Program-made: the position numbers and the translations under genes | DNA from: Roseisolibacter agri | GTDB lineage: Bacteria > Gemmatimonadota > Gemmatimonadetes > Gemmatimonadales > Gemmatimonadaceae | NCBI RefSeq assembly: GCF_030159095.1 | Contig: NZ_BRXS01000007.1 | Span: 1-64,000 of the forward strand | Direction: 5' to 3' | DNA length: 64,000 nucleotides | Shown: piece after piece, positions 22,100-31,219 of the stretch | How the letters are laid out: each line of letters starts with the position of its first letter | Numbering within the stretch: the first letter of the stretch is position 1 | Notes under the pieces: generated by a model | Database searches by the model: none | What the model was told of the DNA's origin: nothing | Seen by the model: only the letters and a program-made list of their open reading frames with translations

Positions 22100-23872
22100 G
22101 TGCCGATTACGCAGAAAGACAAGCAGCAGCTCGACGAGCTGCATGCGCAGCACGGCCGCACCTTCGGCGGCAAGAAGGAGGACTACTTCGCGCTCCTCTA
22201 TCTCACCCGCAAGTTCAAGGTGGAGCCCGAGGAGATCGCCCACCAGGTGGCCTTCGGCAACCGAGACTACGGTCTGGACGCCTACCACATCGACCGCAAG
22301 GCGGGGAACCTCTACCTCTACCAGTTCAAGTGGAGCGAGAGCCACGCCCTGTTCCGCGAGTCGATGGTGCGGCTCGCCGAAGCCGGGCTGCCGCGCATCT
22401 TCGGCAATCCCACCCAGGACCCGCTGCAGAACGAGTTCCTGCGCTATCTGGCGCAAGACCTGGAGGAGTGCCGCGGACTCATCGAGCGCGTCTACGTGCA
22501 GTTCGTGTTCAAGGGGGACCGCGACGCCGCCGAGGCGAGCGAGGGGCTCGCGAGCCGCCGGGAGGACATCGAGAACAAGCAGCACCTGCTCGAGGCGTAC
22601 TTCGGTCGCGACATCACGATCCGGGTGGACGTCATCGCGGACCGGCCGGGTTTCCCACCACCCGCGCCGGTGCAGACGCACGCCGTTCAACTGCGCGACG
22701 CGGTCGTGACGACCCACGGCGACCGTCGGCTGCTCGTGGGCTTCATACGGCTGATCGACCTCCACGACATCTACCTCACCCTCCGGCAGCGCTTCTTCGA
22801 CCGAAACATCCGCGCGGCGCTGTCGGCCGACAACGCGCCGAACAAGCGCATCCGCGGCGCCCTGGCGGACATCGTGTTGCACGAGAAGGAGGAGCCGGAT
22901 GTCTTCGCCTTCCGGCACAACGGCGTGACCCTGGCGGCCGAGCGGGTCTCGCTCGACGGCGCCACCGCGACGCTGCACGTGCCGCGGCTGCTTAATGGGG
23001 CGCAGACCGTCAGCAGCCTCGCGCGGTTCCTCGAGGACCACGAGGCCCACCCGGGACTGCGCCGCGGGCGCGAGCGGCTCGAGCGCGTCCAAGTGCTGGC
23101 CAAGATCGTCGAGGCGGATCCGGCGAGCGAGTTCGTCGTCGAGGTCACAATCGCGAACAACCAGCAGAACCCCGTGCAGCCGTGGGCGCTCCGGGCGATG
23201 GACCGCCGGCAGGTCGACCTCGCGGACAAGTTCCGGGAGGACGTCGGCATCTTCTACTCCCGCCAGGAAGGGGCGTTCGAAAGCCTGTCGGACGAGGAGA
23301 AGCAGGATCTCGGTATCGAGGACCCGAAGGACGTCCGCATCCGGCCCCTCGCCCAGACATTCCTCGCGGCCCAGGGGGAGATCGACAAGATGTCGCGGCT
23401 GCCCGACGTCTTCGAATCTACCGCGCTCTACGAGGCGACCTTCAAGTCCGCGTACTCGCTCCCGAGCACGAACACGCGCAGCATCGTGCTCGCCTACAAG
23501 GTCGGGCTGGTCCTCAACAGCCCGTGGGAGAAGCTCCGCGAGGTCGCGCCGGCCAAGTACGATGCCCCGATCCGGCGCGCGAAGTCGCTCCTCTGGGCGC
23601 TGCTCGTGCAGGCGCTCCTCAACGATCCGAAGCTCGAGCACGATCGCGATCAGTACGGCGGCTCGCTCGCCAAGGAGCGGGCGTTTCGCGAGCGCCTTCA
23701 GGCGCTCACGACGTCGCGGGTGTGGCCCATCCTCCGCGAGGTGTTCGCCGCGCCCACGTACCAGGAGAAGCTGCAGCAGGAGAAGTTCGAGTTCCTCCGG
23801 ACCAAGGAGGTCTACAAGCGCGCCATGGACGTCGCGTACACGAAGTGGAACTGGAGCCGACGGCCGCTCTGA
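22100..23872 (+). CDS. AIPR-family abortive infection protein
   Basis: 590 residues from a GTG at 22100, chosen because recognisable sequence (ITQKDKQQLDELHAQHG) begins there. Hallmarks of the AIPR family (PF10592) are the central RHNGVTLAAERV block, LNGAQTVSSLARF, and ANNQQNPVQPWALRAMD (about 350-375). The N-terminal third (IAHQVAFGNRDYGLDAYHID, then LYLYQFKW) resembles a restriction-endonuclease-like strand pattern with D-x-D and Q-F-K in the place of the D...QxK catalytic pair. AIPR proteins were first known from phage-resistance plasmids, and nuclease activity is suspected. It stands alone, converging on the DUF262 gene. Confidence 0.88.
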   Translation: MPITQKDKQQLDELHAQHGRTFGGKKEDYFALLYLTRKFKVEPEEIAHQVAFGNRDYGLDAYHIDRKAGNLYLYQFKWSESHALFRESMVRLAEAGLPRIFGNPTQDPLQNEFLRYLAQDLEECRGLIERVYVQFVFKGDRDAAEASEGLASRREDIENKQHLLEAYFGRDITIRVDVIADRPGFPPPAPVQTHAVQLRDAVVTTHGDRRLLVGFIRLIDLHDIYLTLRQRFFDRNIRAALSADNAPNKRIRGALADIVLHEKEEPDVFAFRHNGVTLAAERVSLDGATATLHVPRLLNGAQTVSSLARFLEDHEAHPGLRRGRERLERVQVLAKIVEADPASEFVVEVTIANNQQNPVQPWALRAMDRRQVDLADKFREDVGIFYSRQEGAFESLSDEEKQDLGIEDPKDVRIRPLAQTFLAAQGEIDKMSRLPDVFESTALYEATFKSAYSLPSTNTRSIVLAYKVGLVLNSPWEKLREVAPAKYDAPIRRAKSLLWALLVQALLNDPKLEHDRDQYGGSLAKERAFRERLQALTTSRVWPILREVFAAPTYQEKLQQEKFEFLRTKEVYKRAMDVAYTKWNWSRRPL

Positions 23873-23908
23873 ACGCGCTGGCCAACGGCAAGTCGATTAC
23901 GCTGCGCT

Positions 23909-23935
23909 GAGGGCGGACGGTGTCAGTCCGCCCTC
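23909..23935. terminator. bidirectional hairpin between convergent genes
   Basis: A perfect 10-bp stem GAGGGCGGAC / GTCCGCCCTC with a 7-base loop lies 37 bp after the AIPR stop and before the convergent DUF262 gene. There is no T-run. The position suggests transcription termination from the AIPR side. The rest of the gap to 24167 shows nothing else. Confidence 0.6.
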
Positions 23936-24167
23936 CTCGACCTCGACGCGAATGCACAGGGCGCGACGCTCGACGACCGCTACCCTCCGAGGGGGATGAG
24001 GTAGCACGGGGCGGTCCGGTGGGTGGCGTGTCAAGTCGCCTGGCGCAGGCGGTAGCACGTGTGGTTCTCCCCGTCGAACATGCCCCAACGCTCCACCAGT
24101 GGTCATGTTCGAGTGCATCGCGACGGACACTCGGATCCCCTCGCGAACGGCATCCCGACGCAGCGTC

Positions 24168-26432
24168 TCACTTGAAGCGCTGCTGGATGTACTCGTGCAT
24201 GTGGCTTGGCGGGAGCGCGGGCGAGGACGCGCCCGCGCGGATGTAGAACTCCTCGGCCGACCCATTCTGCAGGAACACCGGTCGGTCGCTGCGGTCGCAC
24301 TCGACGACGAGCACGCGTGTTTCTCCGATGTCCGTGAATGCAGGCCGGAGACACGCGTGCACGCTATTCCCCAGGTACTTCTTCACCAGGTTGTCGAGGT
24401 GGAGAGCCAGCTTGTCCTCGCTTTCGAATCCATCGCGTTCCAATCCGATCGGCGCACCTGCGTCGTCGACGCCCACGAACAGCGTGCCGCCCTTTGAGTT
24501 GAGGAATGCGGCGAGGGTCTTCAGTACGGAGTGCTCCATCTTCGGGTCGTTCTGACCCGTATGCAGGTTCCTTCGCAGCGTGGACTTGAACTCCGTAAGT
24601 GGCCCCTCGCCACGACTGATCCGCGCCTCGAAGGTGTCCGCATCCGCCGGAACCGTCTCACCGTCGGTGAGGCGCTGGTACCCATCCGCGATGACCTTGG
24701 CGATCCCACGTCGCCGTGCCTCAAGGAACTTCGTGTACTCCATCTGCTCCCAGCCGGTGGGGAGCGCGTGCCAGTACGCCTGATCCGCGCGTTCCTTGGC
24801 GGTGTGACGGCTCCAGTACTTCGGGAAGTACTCCGACGGCGGCGTGTCGGAGATCGCGATGTTGTCATTCCATTCGACCAGCGCGTAGTTCGCGATCTGG
24901 TTCGTCTGCGGCGCCGAGGTGAAGCCGAGGCCTGACAGGTAGCTCTTCGGAAAGAGGTGGTGCCGTTCGGCCCCGGACTTCGGCGACTTGATGGACGGGT
25001 CGAGCACATCGCGGGTGCGTTTCCTGGAGAAGAGCACGCGCGCGTCCAGCACGTTCAGCGACGCGAGGTATGCGAAAAGCAGGGGGCTCGTGGCGGAGGA
25101 CGTGTCGAGGCGGTTCGGAAGGGTGACGGCCCAGAAGTCCTCCGTGAGCTCCGCCGCCATCGCCCGCTCCGCCCAGGCAAGGAAGTCCGACGCCGACGCG
25201 GCAGAGCGCAGCCCGGCAAGGTCGCGCTCCATCAGCGTCTCGGGCGAGCCGCCGGTGTACCGAGACGTCACGGACGCCATGAAGTACCAGCGTCCGATGA
25301 TCCGACCGAGCGTGTTCGGGTTGACCTTGAGGTCGATCCGTCCGATCAGGAAGAGGATGTACGTGTAGAAGACGGTCGTCTTGGAGCTGATCAGATTCGC
25401 GCCCGTGAAACCCGACTGCTTGAGGACGCCAAGGAAGTCGTGCCAGTGCGTGAGGTTGAGCGCATGCGCCTGCGCCTCCTGCAGCCGCGCGAACTGCTTG
25501 TCACGCTGCGACTCGCTGAAGACCTCCGTGTCCATGTCCTTGCCGCGGAGCACCGAGTACGCGGACTTGAGCCGTGCGCGGCGGAACGCCATGCCCACGG
25601 CGACGCGGAGGAGCTGGTCGGGCGAGGGCTCGACGAAGTGATTGTACGCGCTCGGACCCGACTTGCTGGGATGTCGCGCGGCGCGACAGAAGCTCTCCAA
25701 CTCCTTGCGGCCGTCCTCCCAAAAGACCGACATCAGCGTCAGGATGAAGTCGGCTTGATTCAGCTTCTTCCCTTCGCTGTTGATCCGGACGAACACCTCG
25801 GCGACTTGCTCCTCGTCGATGTTGGCAGCGAGCTGCAGGACGGTGAACGGGTAGCCGGTGAGCGAGAACAGGCGCTGAAGGGCGGTTTCGCACGCCTTGC
25901 GCTGATCCGACGTTAGCTCGACTCCGTTCCGTTTCCGATGCGCCTCGAGGCGCTCGAGGTACTCGCCGACGATCCGGTACTGGCTCGCGTTCGGACCGAA
26001 TAGCTCGGACACGTTGGGGAGGTACTCCGGGTCCCGGCGGATGGCGGCGTCGCAGACTTGGAACGTCCCGTCGGTGGGTCGGAACGCGATCTCGATCCGC
26101 TCGGTCTCGTAGTTCTCTCGCACCACCGGGATCCCCTTCAGCACCGCGTAGAGCGACGTGAGGCGCTGCTGCCCGTCGACGATGAGAAGGTGCGGGACCT
26201 TCTGGTGGCCGTTGGTACCGATCTGCTTCGTCTTCTCTCCGACTTGGTTCTCCCAGAACAGGAAGTACCCGACCGGGTAGCCGCGGTACATCGAGTCCAA
26301 CAGGTCCCGCACCTTCGCGTTCTTCCACACGAACGGGCGCTGGATGTCAGGCAGGCCGATCTCGCCCATCTGGATGTCCTCGATCAACTTCGAGAGCGAG
26401 TAGCCGACTTCCTTGAAGAGCGTGTTGGTCAT
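24168..26432 (-). CDS. GmrSD-like DUF262 / HNH protein fused to an AlbA_2 (Schlafen-type) domain
   Basis: 754 residues from the ATG at 26432; the open frame upstream encodes unrelated low-complexity sequence. The DUF262 N-terminus is clear: IGLPDIQRPFVW (about 26-36) and VDGQQRLTSLYAVL (85-98), an NTP-dependent module of GmrS/BrxU type. Around residues 485-500 RHHLFPKSYLSGLGF fits the HNH/DUF1524 motif of GmrD. The last 150 residues (LTEFKSTLRRNLHTG, then TLAAFLNSKGGTLFVGVDD, about 605-660) are an AlbA_2 domain as in Schlafen-like proteins, which bind or cut nucleic acids. GmrSD proteins restrict modified phage DNA; the appended AlbA_2 domain is the unusual part. Confidence 0.88.
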   Translation of the reverse strand: MTNTLFKEVGYSLSKLIEDIQMGEIGLPDIQRPFVWKNAKVRDLLDSMYRGYPVGYFLFWENQVGEKTKQIGTNGHQKVPHLLIVDGQQRLTSLYAVLKGIPVVRENYETERIEIAFRPTDGTFQVCDAAIRRDPEYLPNVSELFGPNASQYRIVGEYLERLEAHRKRNGVELTSDQRKACETALQRLFSLTGYPFTVLQLAANIDEEQVAEVFVRINSEGKKLNQADFILTLMSVFWEDGRKELESFCRAARHPSKSGPSAYNHFVEPSPDQLLRVAVGMAFRRARLKSAYSVLRGKDMDTEVFSESQRDKQFARLQEAQAHALNLTHWHDFLGVLKQSGFTGANLISSKTTVFYTYILFLIGRIDLKVNPNTLGRIIGRWYFMASVTSRYTGGSPETLMERDLAGLRSAASASDFLAWAERAMAAELTEDFWAVTLPNRLDTSSATSPLLFAYLASLNVLDARVLFSRKRTRDVLDPSIKSPKSGAERHHLFPKSYLSGLGFTSAPQTNQIANYALVEWNDNIAISDTPPSEYFPKYWSRHTAKERADQAYWHALPTGWEQMEYTKFLEARRRGIAKVIADGYQRLTDGETVPADADTFEARISRGEGPLTEFKSTLRRNLHTGQNDPKMEHSVLKTLAAFLNSKGGTLFVGVDDAGAPIGLERDGFESEDKLALHLDNLVKKYLGNSVHACLRPAFTDIGETRVLVVECDRSDRPVFLQNGSAEEFYIRAGASSPALPPSHMHEYIQQRFK

Positions 26433-27162
26433 GTGGAGGGTGTCGAACGGCGGGAGGACGACGGCTTCGATTGCTGCCCGAGGAGCCCCTCGTCGGGCTG
26501 GTCGGTGAGCCAGTCGTTCGCGCGGTGGGGCCGCCGTCAGCGGCGTCGGGCGGGACCGGCAATGTTGTACGGCGCAGCGTTCCCCGAAAGACGGACGTTT
26601 GCCAACGTCGCCGAAGACTTTGGTGCGGGGCAGAGGGCTAATCAGCGGGGGACCGGAAAGACCCTCAGACCCCAGCACCCTCTGCGGCAGCCGCCATCAA
26701 GGGCCAACGGGCGCGGATCGGAGGCGCCCGCGGAAAGGACCCACGCACACCGCTGCACGTCGGCCGGCCTGTCGAGCCGCCCGATTCCTTTTGTGTCCGC
26801 TCCGGAGCCGCTCTGGAGCGTCCACGGTGCCGCGAGGTCGCACACGGGGATGCGACCGATCGAGGCCGGTCTGCTCCTGCTATGCGGCCATGAGACAATT
26901 GGTCCGATCTGGACCGGGCGGCCGCTGGCAGGTGACCGCCACCTCGTCGTGCTCCGCGTCTATGGCCTTGTCCCGCGGCAGCTCGGAGCGAGTGTTGGGG
27001 GGCCGCCCTAGAATCGCGAGGGGCAGAAGCCGCCGTGACCCAAGTCACGCTATTGCCCGGCGGCCTGTAGCGTTACAGGTTGTTAAACGTTTGGCCACGG
27101 CACGGCGACCTGGTCCGGGGGACGCACTCCGGCCGGCGCGGTGCCGCCGCACCTGGGGATCC
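26433..27162. promoter_or_regulatory. divergent intergenic region with two palindromes
   Basis: This 730-bp stretch separates the minus-strand DUF262 gene from the plus-strand membrane-protein gene. I see no gene. Near its right end lie two perfect inverted repeats, GTGAC-CCAA-GTCAC (27035-27048) and CTGTA-GCGT-TACAG (27065-27078), 115-128 bp before the ATG at 27163. They are candidate operators for a dimeric regulator, possibly one of the WYL proteins downstream. Confidence 0.45.
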
Positions 27163-28998
27163 ATGACGGACGACTCCACCGCCCGCCGACCGGCGAACGC
27201 GTTCCGCAGCCTGTTCGACCGACGGCGCAACGGCCATGGCCCGCATAACGGCGCGGCTGACTCGCGGAGCCCGGCGCCGGGCCCCGCTGCCGGCCCCGGA
27301 CCCGGCGACGCGCGTCTGTCTGAGGCCTACCGGCAGCAGGGCAGCCGTGCCGTCGACGGCGACGGCGGCTCGGAGGATACTGGCTCGCCCCCGCTGCCGG
27401 TGATCACCACCGTCTCGCTGGACGGTGCCCGGCCGATCGTCGTGGACGATCCGCTCGCCGACAGCGACGGGGCCGCGTCAGGCGTGCACGCCATCACCAA
27501 GAAGACCGACTACTGGTTCGAGCGGGAGGTCGGCGGCATCGAGAAGCAGGCGGTCGAGTGGGCGGACGCATGGGCTGACAAGGGTCTGCCGCGCCACGAC
27601 GTCCCGCGGACCGAACCGCTCCAGCCGGAGCAGGTCCTGGCGAAGCGCTGCGCGCAGACGTTCCGCGACTGGCAGCTCCGCGTTCGCACGAAGATGCAGG
27701 ATGCGATCGAGAAGTCGAGTCAGCAGCTCGGAGAGCACGTCGGCGTGCTGCGTAGTCGGGTCGCGCGGCTCGAAACCGTGAGCCACGAACTGGCAGAGCG
27801 GGGCGCGCGCATCGAGAAGCTGCGCCGTGAGGTGGAGGCGGCGAAGGTCGATCCGGTTCGCTACGCGGCGTTCGTCCCGAACCCGGTGTTCTGGATCTGC
27901 GCCGCCCTGCTCGCGGGTGTGGAGTTCTTCGCGAACTTCCCGGTGTTCCGGCTCCTGCTGCCACTCGACGCGACGCTCGAGCAGGCCGGCGCGAATGCGG
28001 CGCAGAACATCGACGATGCGAGCTGGCTGGCGGGCCTCGAGTTGTTCGCGCGGAATCTCGTCTGGAACGTCGAGGCGGGCCTCGTCGCCGCGGTCGCCGT
28101 GATCGTCCTGGTCCTGCTCGGAAAGCAGTTCGGCAAGTCGCTGCGCCCGCTGGTTACCCTGCGCGAGGACGATCACCCGCTGTCGCTGGGTGTGGTCCGC
28201 ACGCATCGCCGCCAACACGGTGTTTCGGTCGCCATCTCGCTGTTCGGGGTCTTGTGCGTGCTGGGCTTCCTTGCGCTGTCCCGCGGTCAGATTGCCGCCA
28301 CGGCGGACTCCCGGGTCGCGCAGGACTCGATCGCGCTGGCGTCCGCCCGTGCCGACTTCACCAAGGCGCAGGCAAGTCGGGATCGGAACGGGATGAACGA
28401 GGCGCTCACCCGGGTCCAGCTGCGGGAAGAGGCGCTGCAGCGTCACCAGGACGCGGCCGCGTACGCGCGCACCGTGCAGCTCAACAACTGGTCCATCGCC
28501 CTCCTCAATCTGGGCCTGATCGCCACCGCGGCGATGCTGGGGTTCGGCAACGCGAAGGCGGACCTCGGCGACGGGAAGGGCGAGCACCCGGACCTCGTGA
28601 AGCTGCGGGAGCGGTGCAACGAGCTCCGTCGCGAGCTCGTCACGGTCGACGCGGAGTCGCGCACCGCCGTCAGTCAGGCGCACGGGTCGATCGGTCACGT
28701 CCAGCATCTGCTCCGCGCCCACCCCATGCGCGGTTGGGAGTCGAAGCTCAAGCGACTCGAGAGCGTGCTCCCGCTCTTCCGCGGCGAGAACGCCCGCCGC
28801 CGGGGCCTGGACCCGGCCAACATCCGGGCCTTCGACGAGCCGCCCGTCCTCGAGCTGCCGCCGATCGACGAGTCGCTCGCCTTCACGGAGCCGGCGGAGT
28901 TCGCTCGGCTCGTGCAGGAGCTGAACGACCTGATCGCGCGTCTCGCCCAGATTGCGCCGCGCATCAGCCAGATGCGCGCTGTGGAACCCGTTGCTTGA
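27163..28998 (+). CDS. membrane protein with coiled coil, unknown function
   Basis: 611 residues from the ATG at 27163. A disordered N-terminus of about 100 residues is followed by a charged helical region (HVGVLRSRVARLETVSHEL) likely to form a coiled coil. Four hydrophobic segments follow: NPVFWICAALLAGVEFFANF, EAGLVAAVAVIVLVLLGK, AISLFGVLCVLGFLALS and WSIALLNLGLIATAAMLGFG. Between the third and fourth lies a helical loop, and a C-terminal cytoplasmic helical domain of about 150 residues ends the protein. It is 10 bp upstream of a VWA-like lipoprotein gene, and the two probably act together in the inner membrane. No family is recognised. Confidence 0.75.
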   Translation: MTDDSTARRPANAFRSLFDRRRNGHGPHNGAADSRSPAPGPAAGPGPGDARLSEAYRQQGSRAVDGDGGSEDTGSPPLPVITTVSLDGARPIVVDDPLADSDGAASGVHAITKKTDYWFEREVGGIEKQAVEWADAWADKGLPRHDVPRTEPLQPEQVLAKRCAQTFRDWQLRVRTKMQDAIEKSSQQLGEHVGVLRSRVARLETVSHELAERGARIEKLRREVEAAKVDPVRYAAFVPNPVFWICAALLAGVEFFANFPVFRLLLPLDATLEQAGANAAQNIDDASWLAGLELFARNLVWNVEAGLVAAVAVIVLVLLGKQFGKSLRPLVTLREDDHPLSLGVVRTHRRQHGVSVAISLFGVLCVLGFLALSRGQIAATADSRVAQDSIALASARADFTKAQASRDRNGMNEALTRVQLREEALQRHQDAAAYARTVQLNNWSIALLNLGLIATAAMLGFGNAKADLGDGKGEHPDLVKLRERCNELRRELVTVDAESRTAVSQAHGSIGHVQHLLRAHPMRGWESKLKRLESVLPLFRGENARRRGLDPANIRAFDEPPVLELPPIDESLAFTEPAEFARLVQELNDLIARLAQIAPRISQMRAVEPVA

Positions 28999-29008
28999 AG
29001 GTGCTGTC

Positions 29009-29815
29009 GTGATTCCGCGTATCCCGCTACGGCCGGGCCAGGTCGCCGTCCTCACGTCCGCGTTGGTCGCAGCGCTGACCGGGAGCGCCTGCTCCACTTC
29101 CCGGGCGGAGTCCGATGTCGGGGCGCCGGACACGACGACGTCGACGGCGTCGGCCGTACGCCCGTCGCGTCTCTACATCGTTGGAGTCGACGTCTCGGGC
29201 TCCCTGACGCCCACGCGCCGTCAGGAGGGGCGTGACCTGGTCAACAGTCTGGTCGGCCAGCTGACGTTCGGTGATCGGCTGACGATCGTCGAGACGTACC
29301 GATCGCGTTCGGACAGCGCCGGACAGTGGACGGACGACGCCCCAATGGCCCGGAATGCCAACGCGCCGAGCGGGAACGAGAAGCGTCGCCTGGCGCAGTT
29401 CCAGCAACGCGCACGGATGATGGCCGAGGGGTTCTTCGAGCCGGATCCTGCGCGCCCCGTGCTGTCGACCGATATTCTCGCCCTGTTGCAGCGGGCGTCG
29501 GACTACGCGCACAGCGCGCGTGACCGCCGCACCACGTTGCTCCTGGTGTCCGACATGCTCAACGCCACCCACACGCTGAACATGGAGAAGGCGGGTGGCA
29601 TTCCAGACGCCGGGTGGGTCGCCGACGCGAAAAGTCAGGGCCGTCTGCCTGACCTGAAGGGCGTGTGCGTCGTCGTGGCGGGCGCCGACGTGTCGTCGCC
29701 GCGCGGGATCGCGGCGCGAGAGTTCTGGCGTCGATACCTCACCGCGTCAGGCGCCGAGTTCGATCCTGCCCGGTACCGCACCCTGATCGCCGACGCCGCC
29801 GACGTGGGCTGCTGA
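29009..29815 (+). CDS. VWA-like lipoprotein
   Basis: 268 residues from a GTG at 29009. The signal peptide VLTSALVAALTGSAC places a lipidated Cys at residue 28. After a Thr/Ser linker the mature part begins with a von Willebrand A-type strand and MIDAS motif (IVGVDVSGSLT, D61-x-S63-x-S65), followed by FGDRLTIVETY and a strand LLLVSDML with a Ser-Asp. The protein is shorter than most VWA receptors. It directly follows the four-TM protein, so a two-component envelope complex is plausible. A hairpin begins at the base after its stop. Confidence 0.78.
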   Translation: MIPRIPLRPGQVAVLTSALVAALTGSACSTSRAESDVGAPDTTTSTASAVRPSRLYIVGVDVSGSLTPTRRQEGRDLVNSLVGQLTFGDRLTIVETYRSRSDSAGQWTDDAPMARNANAPSGNEKRRLAQFQQRARMMAEGFFEPDPARPVLSTDILALLQRASDYAHSARDRRTTLLLVSDMLNATHTLNMEKAGGIPDAGWVADAKSQGRLPDLKGVCVVVAGADVSSPRGIAAREFWRRYLTASGAEFDPARYRTLIADAADVGC

Positions 29816-29861
29816 CGCATTCCGCCGCGGCGTCGCGTCCTGCGCACCGTGGCGGAATGCG
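29816..29861. terminator. hairpin after the membrane/VWA pair
   Basis: An 11-bp perfect inverted repeat, CGCATTCCGCC (29816-29826) and GGCGGAATGCG (29851-29861), starts directly after the TGA of the lipoprotein gene. It is probably a transcription stop that separates the pair from the WYL genes, although an operator role is possible. Confidence 0.6.
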
Positions 29862-29986
29862 CCTAGAGCCAGTGCCGCCGCTCTCAGCCCGGCGCGCACG
29901 GCTGGCCTGCCGGAGCGCAACAACCCCGTTCGCGCCTGCGCCCGCCCATCGGCGTGCGACGCGCACCCCTGGCCCGGAGAGCGCAG

Positions 29987-31219
29987 ATGGTGCGACACGT
30001 TCCTGCTCCGGTCGACGGATCGGATACACCATCCGACCCACCATCCGGTGCGTCCGGCACGCGCTCCCAGCGCGAGACGCCAAAGATCCAGCGGTGGATC
30101 GACTTGCTGGCGGCGCTCCTCGCCCACCAGTGGCCCGCGACGTTCGACGATCTGGCCCGCGCCGTCCCTGCCTACGGCGATGAGGCACGCGCGCTGGATG
30201 CACGGCTGCGCATGTTCGAGCGCGACAAGGACGAGCTGCGCGCTTTCGGCGTGCCGATCGAGACCGTACCCGGCGAGGAGCAACCCGGCTACCGCCTGCG
30301 GAAGGCCGACTTCTACCTCCCATACCTGGCTGTCGCGGACGCGGTGGGCGGATCGGGTGCAGCGCGCGGCCGCACCACGTCCGCCGCTCCGCAGCGGATC
30401 GACCGCTGGGGCTACCAGTCGCTTCGCGTGCTGGCCTTCGAGCCGGAGGAACTCGGCGCGATTGCCGCGGCGGCCACTCGCGCGCGGGCGCTCGGCGATC
30501 CCGCGCTGGCCGAGCATGCGGGACACGCGGTGCGGAAGCTCGCGTTCGACCTCCCACTCGACACCGGTGCGGGCGAGGACGTGGCGCTCCTCCCGCCACG
30601 CGCGGCGTCCGATCCCGCGGTGCTGGACGCGCTCGGACAGGCGCTCCTCGCGCGCAAGACGGTGACATTCCAGTACCGCGCAATGGAGCGCGACGAAACC
30701 ACGACGCGTACCGTCGAGCCGTGGGGGCTGTTCTTCCTCGGCGGCCACTGGTACCTCGCGGCGCGCGATCCGGCACGCGGCGACGGGACCGCGGGGCTGC
30801 GGAATTTCCGCGTCAGCCGCATCTCCGAGGTGTCCTCCCACGGAAAGCGGCCGCAGTCACCGGACTTCGAGGTGCCGGCGTCGTTCCGCCTGCGCGATCA
30901 CGCGCGGGCGCGGCAGCCGTGGGAGCTCGGGGACGGTGAGGAGGAGGTCGCGGTCGTGGAGTTCCGAGCCGAGACGGGCGCCACGCTGCCGGCGCTCCGA
31001 CTGGGCGAGCCGGTCGACGGGGCGGGCATCGCGCGGCGTCGCTTTCGTGTGCGCCGACGGGAGGCCTTCGTGCGGTGGCTGCTGACGTTCGCTGGGGAGG
31101 CGCGACCCGTCGCACCGCCGGCACTCGTGGACGCGTACCGCGAGCAGCTGCAGCGGACATGGCGCGTGCATGGAGGAGCCTCGTCCCGCGGTGCCGGTGT
31201 GACGGGGGACGCGCCATGA
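29987..31219 (+). CDS. WYL-domain regulator, first of a pair
   Basis: About 410 residues from the ATG at 29987 (a GTG at 29954 would add 11). A winged-helix-like N-terminal region (IQRWIDLLAALLAHQWPATFDDLARAV) precedes a central segment and a WYL domain with the signature WGLFFLGGHWYLAARDP. A C-terminal WCX-like extension follows. WYL proteins bind nucleic acid or nucleotide ligands and often control defence genes. The stop overlaps the start of a second WYL gene (ATGA), recalling PafB/PafC-type pairs that work as heterodimers. Confidence 0.85.
   Translation: MVRHVPAPVDGSDTPSDPPSGASGTRSQRETPKIQRWIDLLAALLAHQWPATFDDLARAVPAYGDEARALDARLRMFERDKDELRAFGVPIETVPGEEQPGYRLRKADFYLPYLAVADAVGGSGAARGRTTSAAPQRIDRWGYQSLRVLAFEPEELGAIAAAATRARALGDPALAEHAGHAVRKLAFDLPLDTGAGEDVALLPPRAASDPAVLDALGQALLARKTVTFQYRAMERDETTTRTVEPWGLFFLGGHWYLAARDPARGDGTAGLRNFRVSRISEVSSHGKRPQSPDFEVPASFRLRDHARARQPWELGDGEEEVAVVEFRAETGATLPALRLGEPVDGAGIARRRFRVRRREAFVRWLLTFAGEARPVAPPALVDAYREQLQRTWRVHGGASSRGAGVTGDAP

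Noticed and set aside
27163-29815. Zorya-type ZorA/ZorB membrane motor for the four-TM and lipoprotein pair
   Set aside because: The first protein lacks the MotA-like layout and the second lacks the OmpA-like domain and single TM of ZorB; no ZorC/D genes follow.
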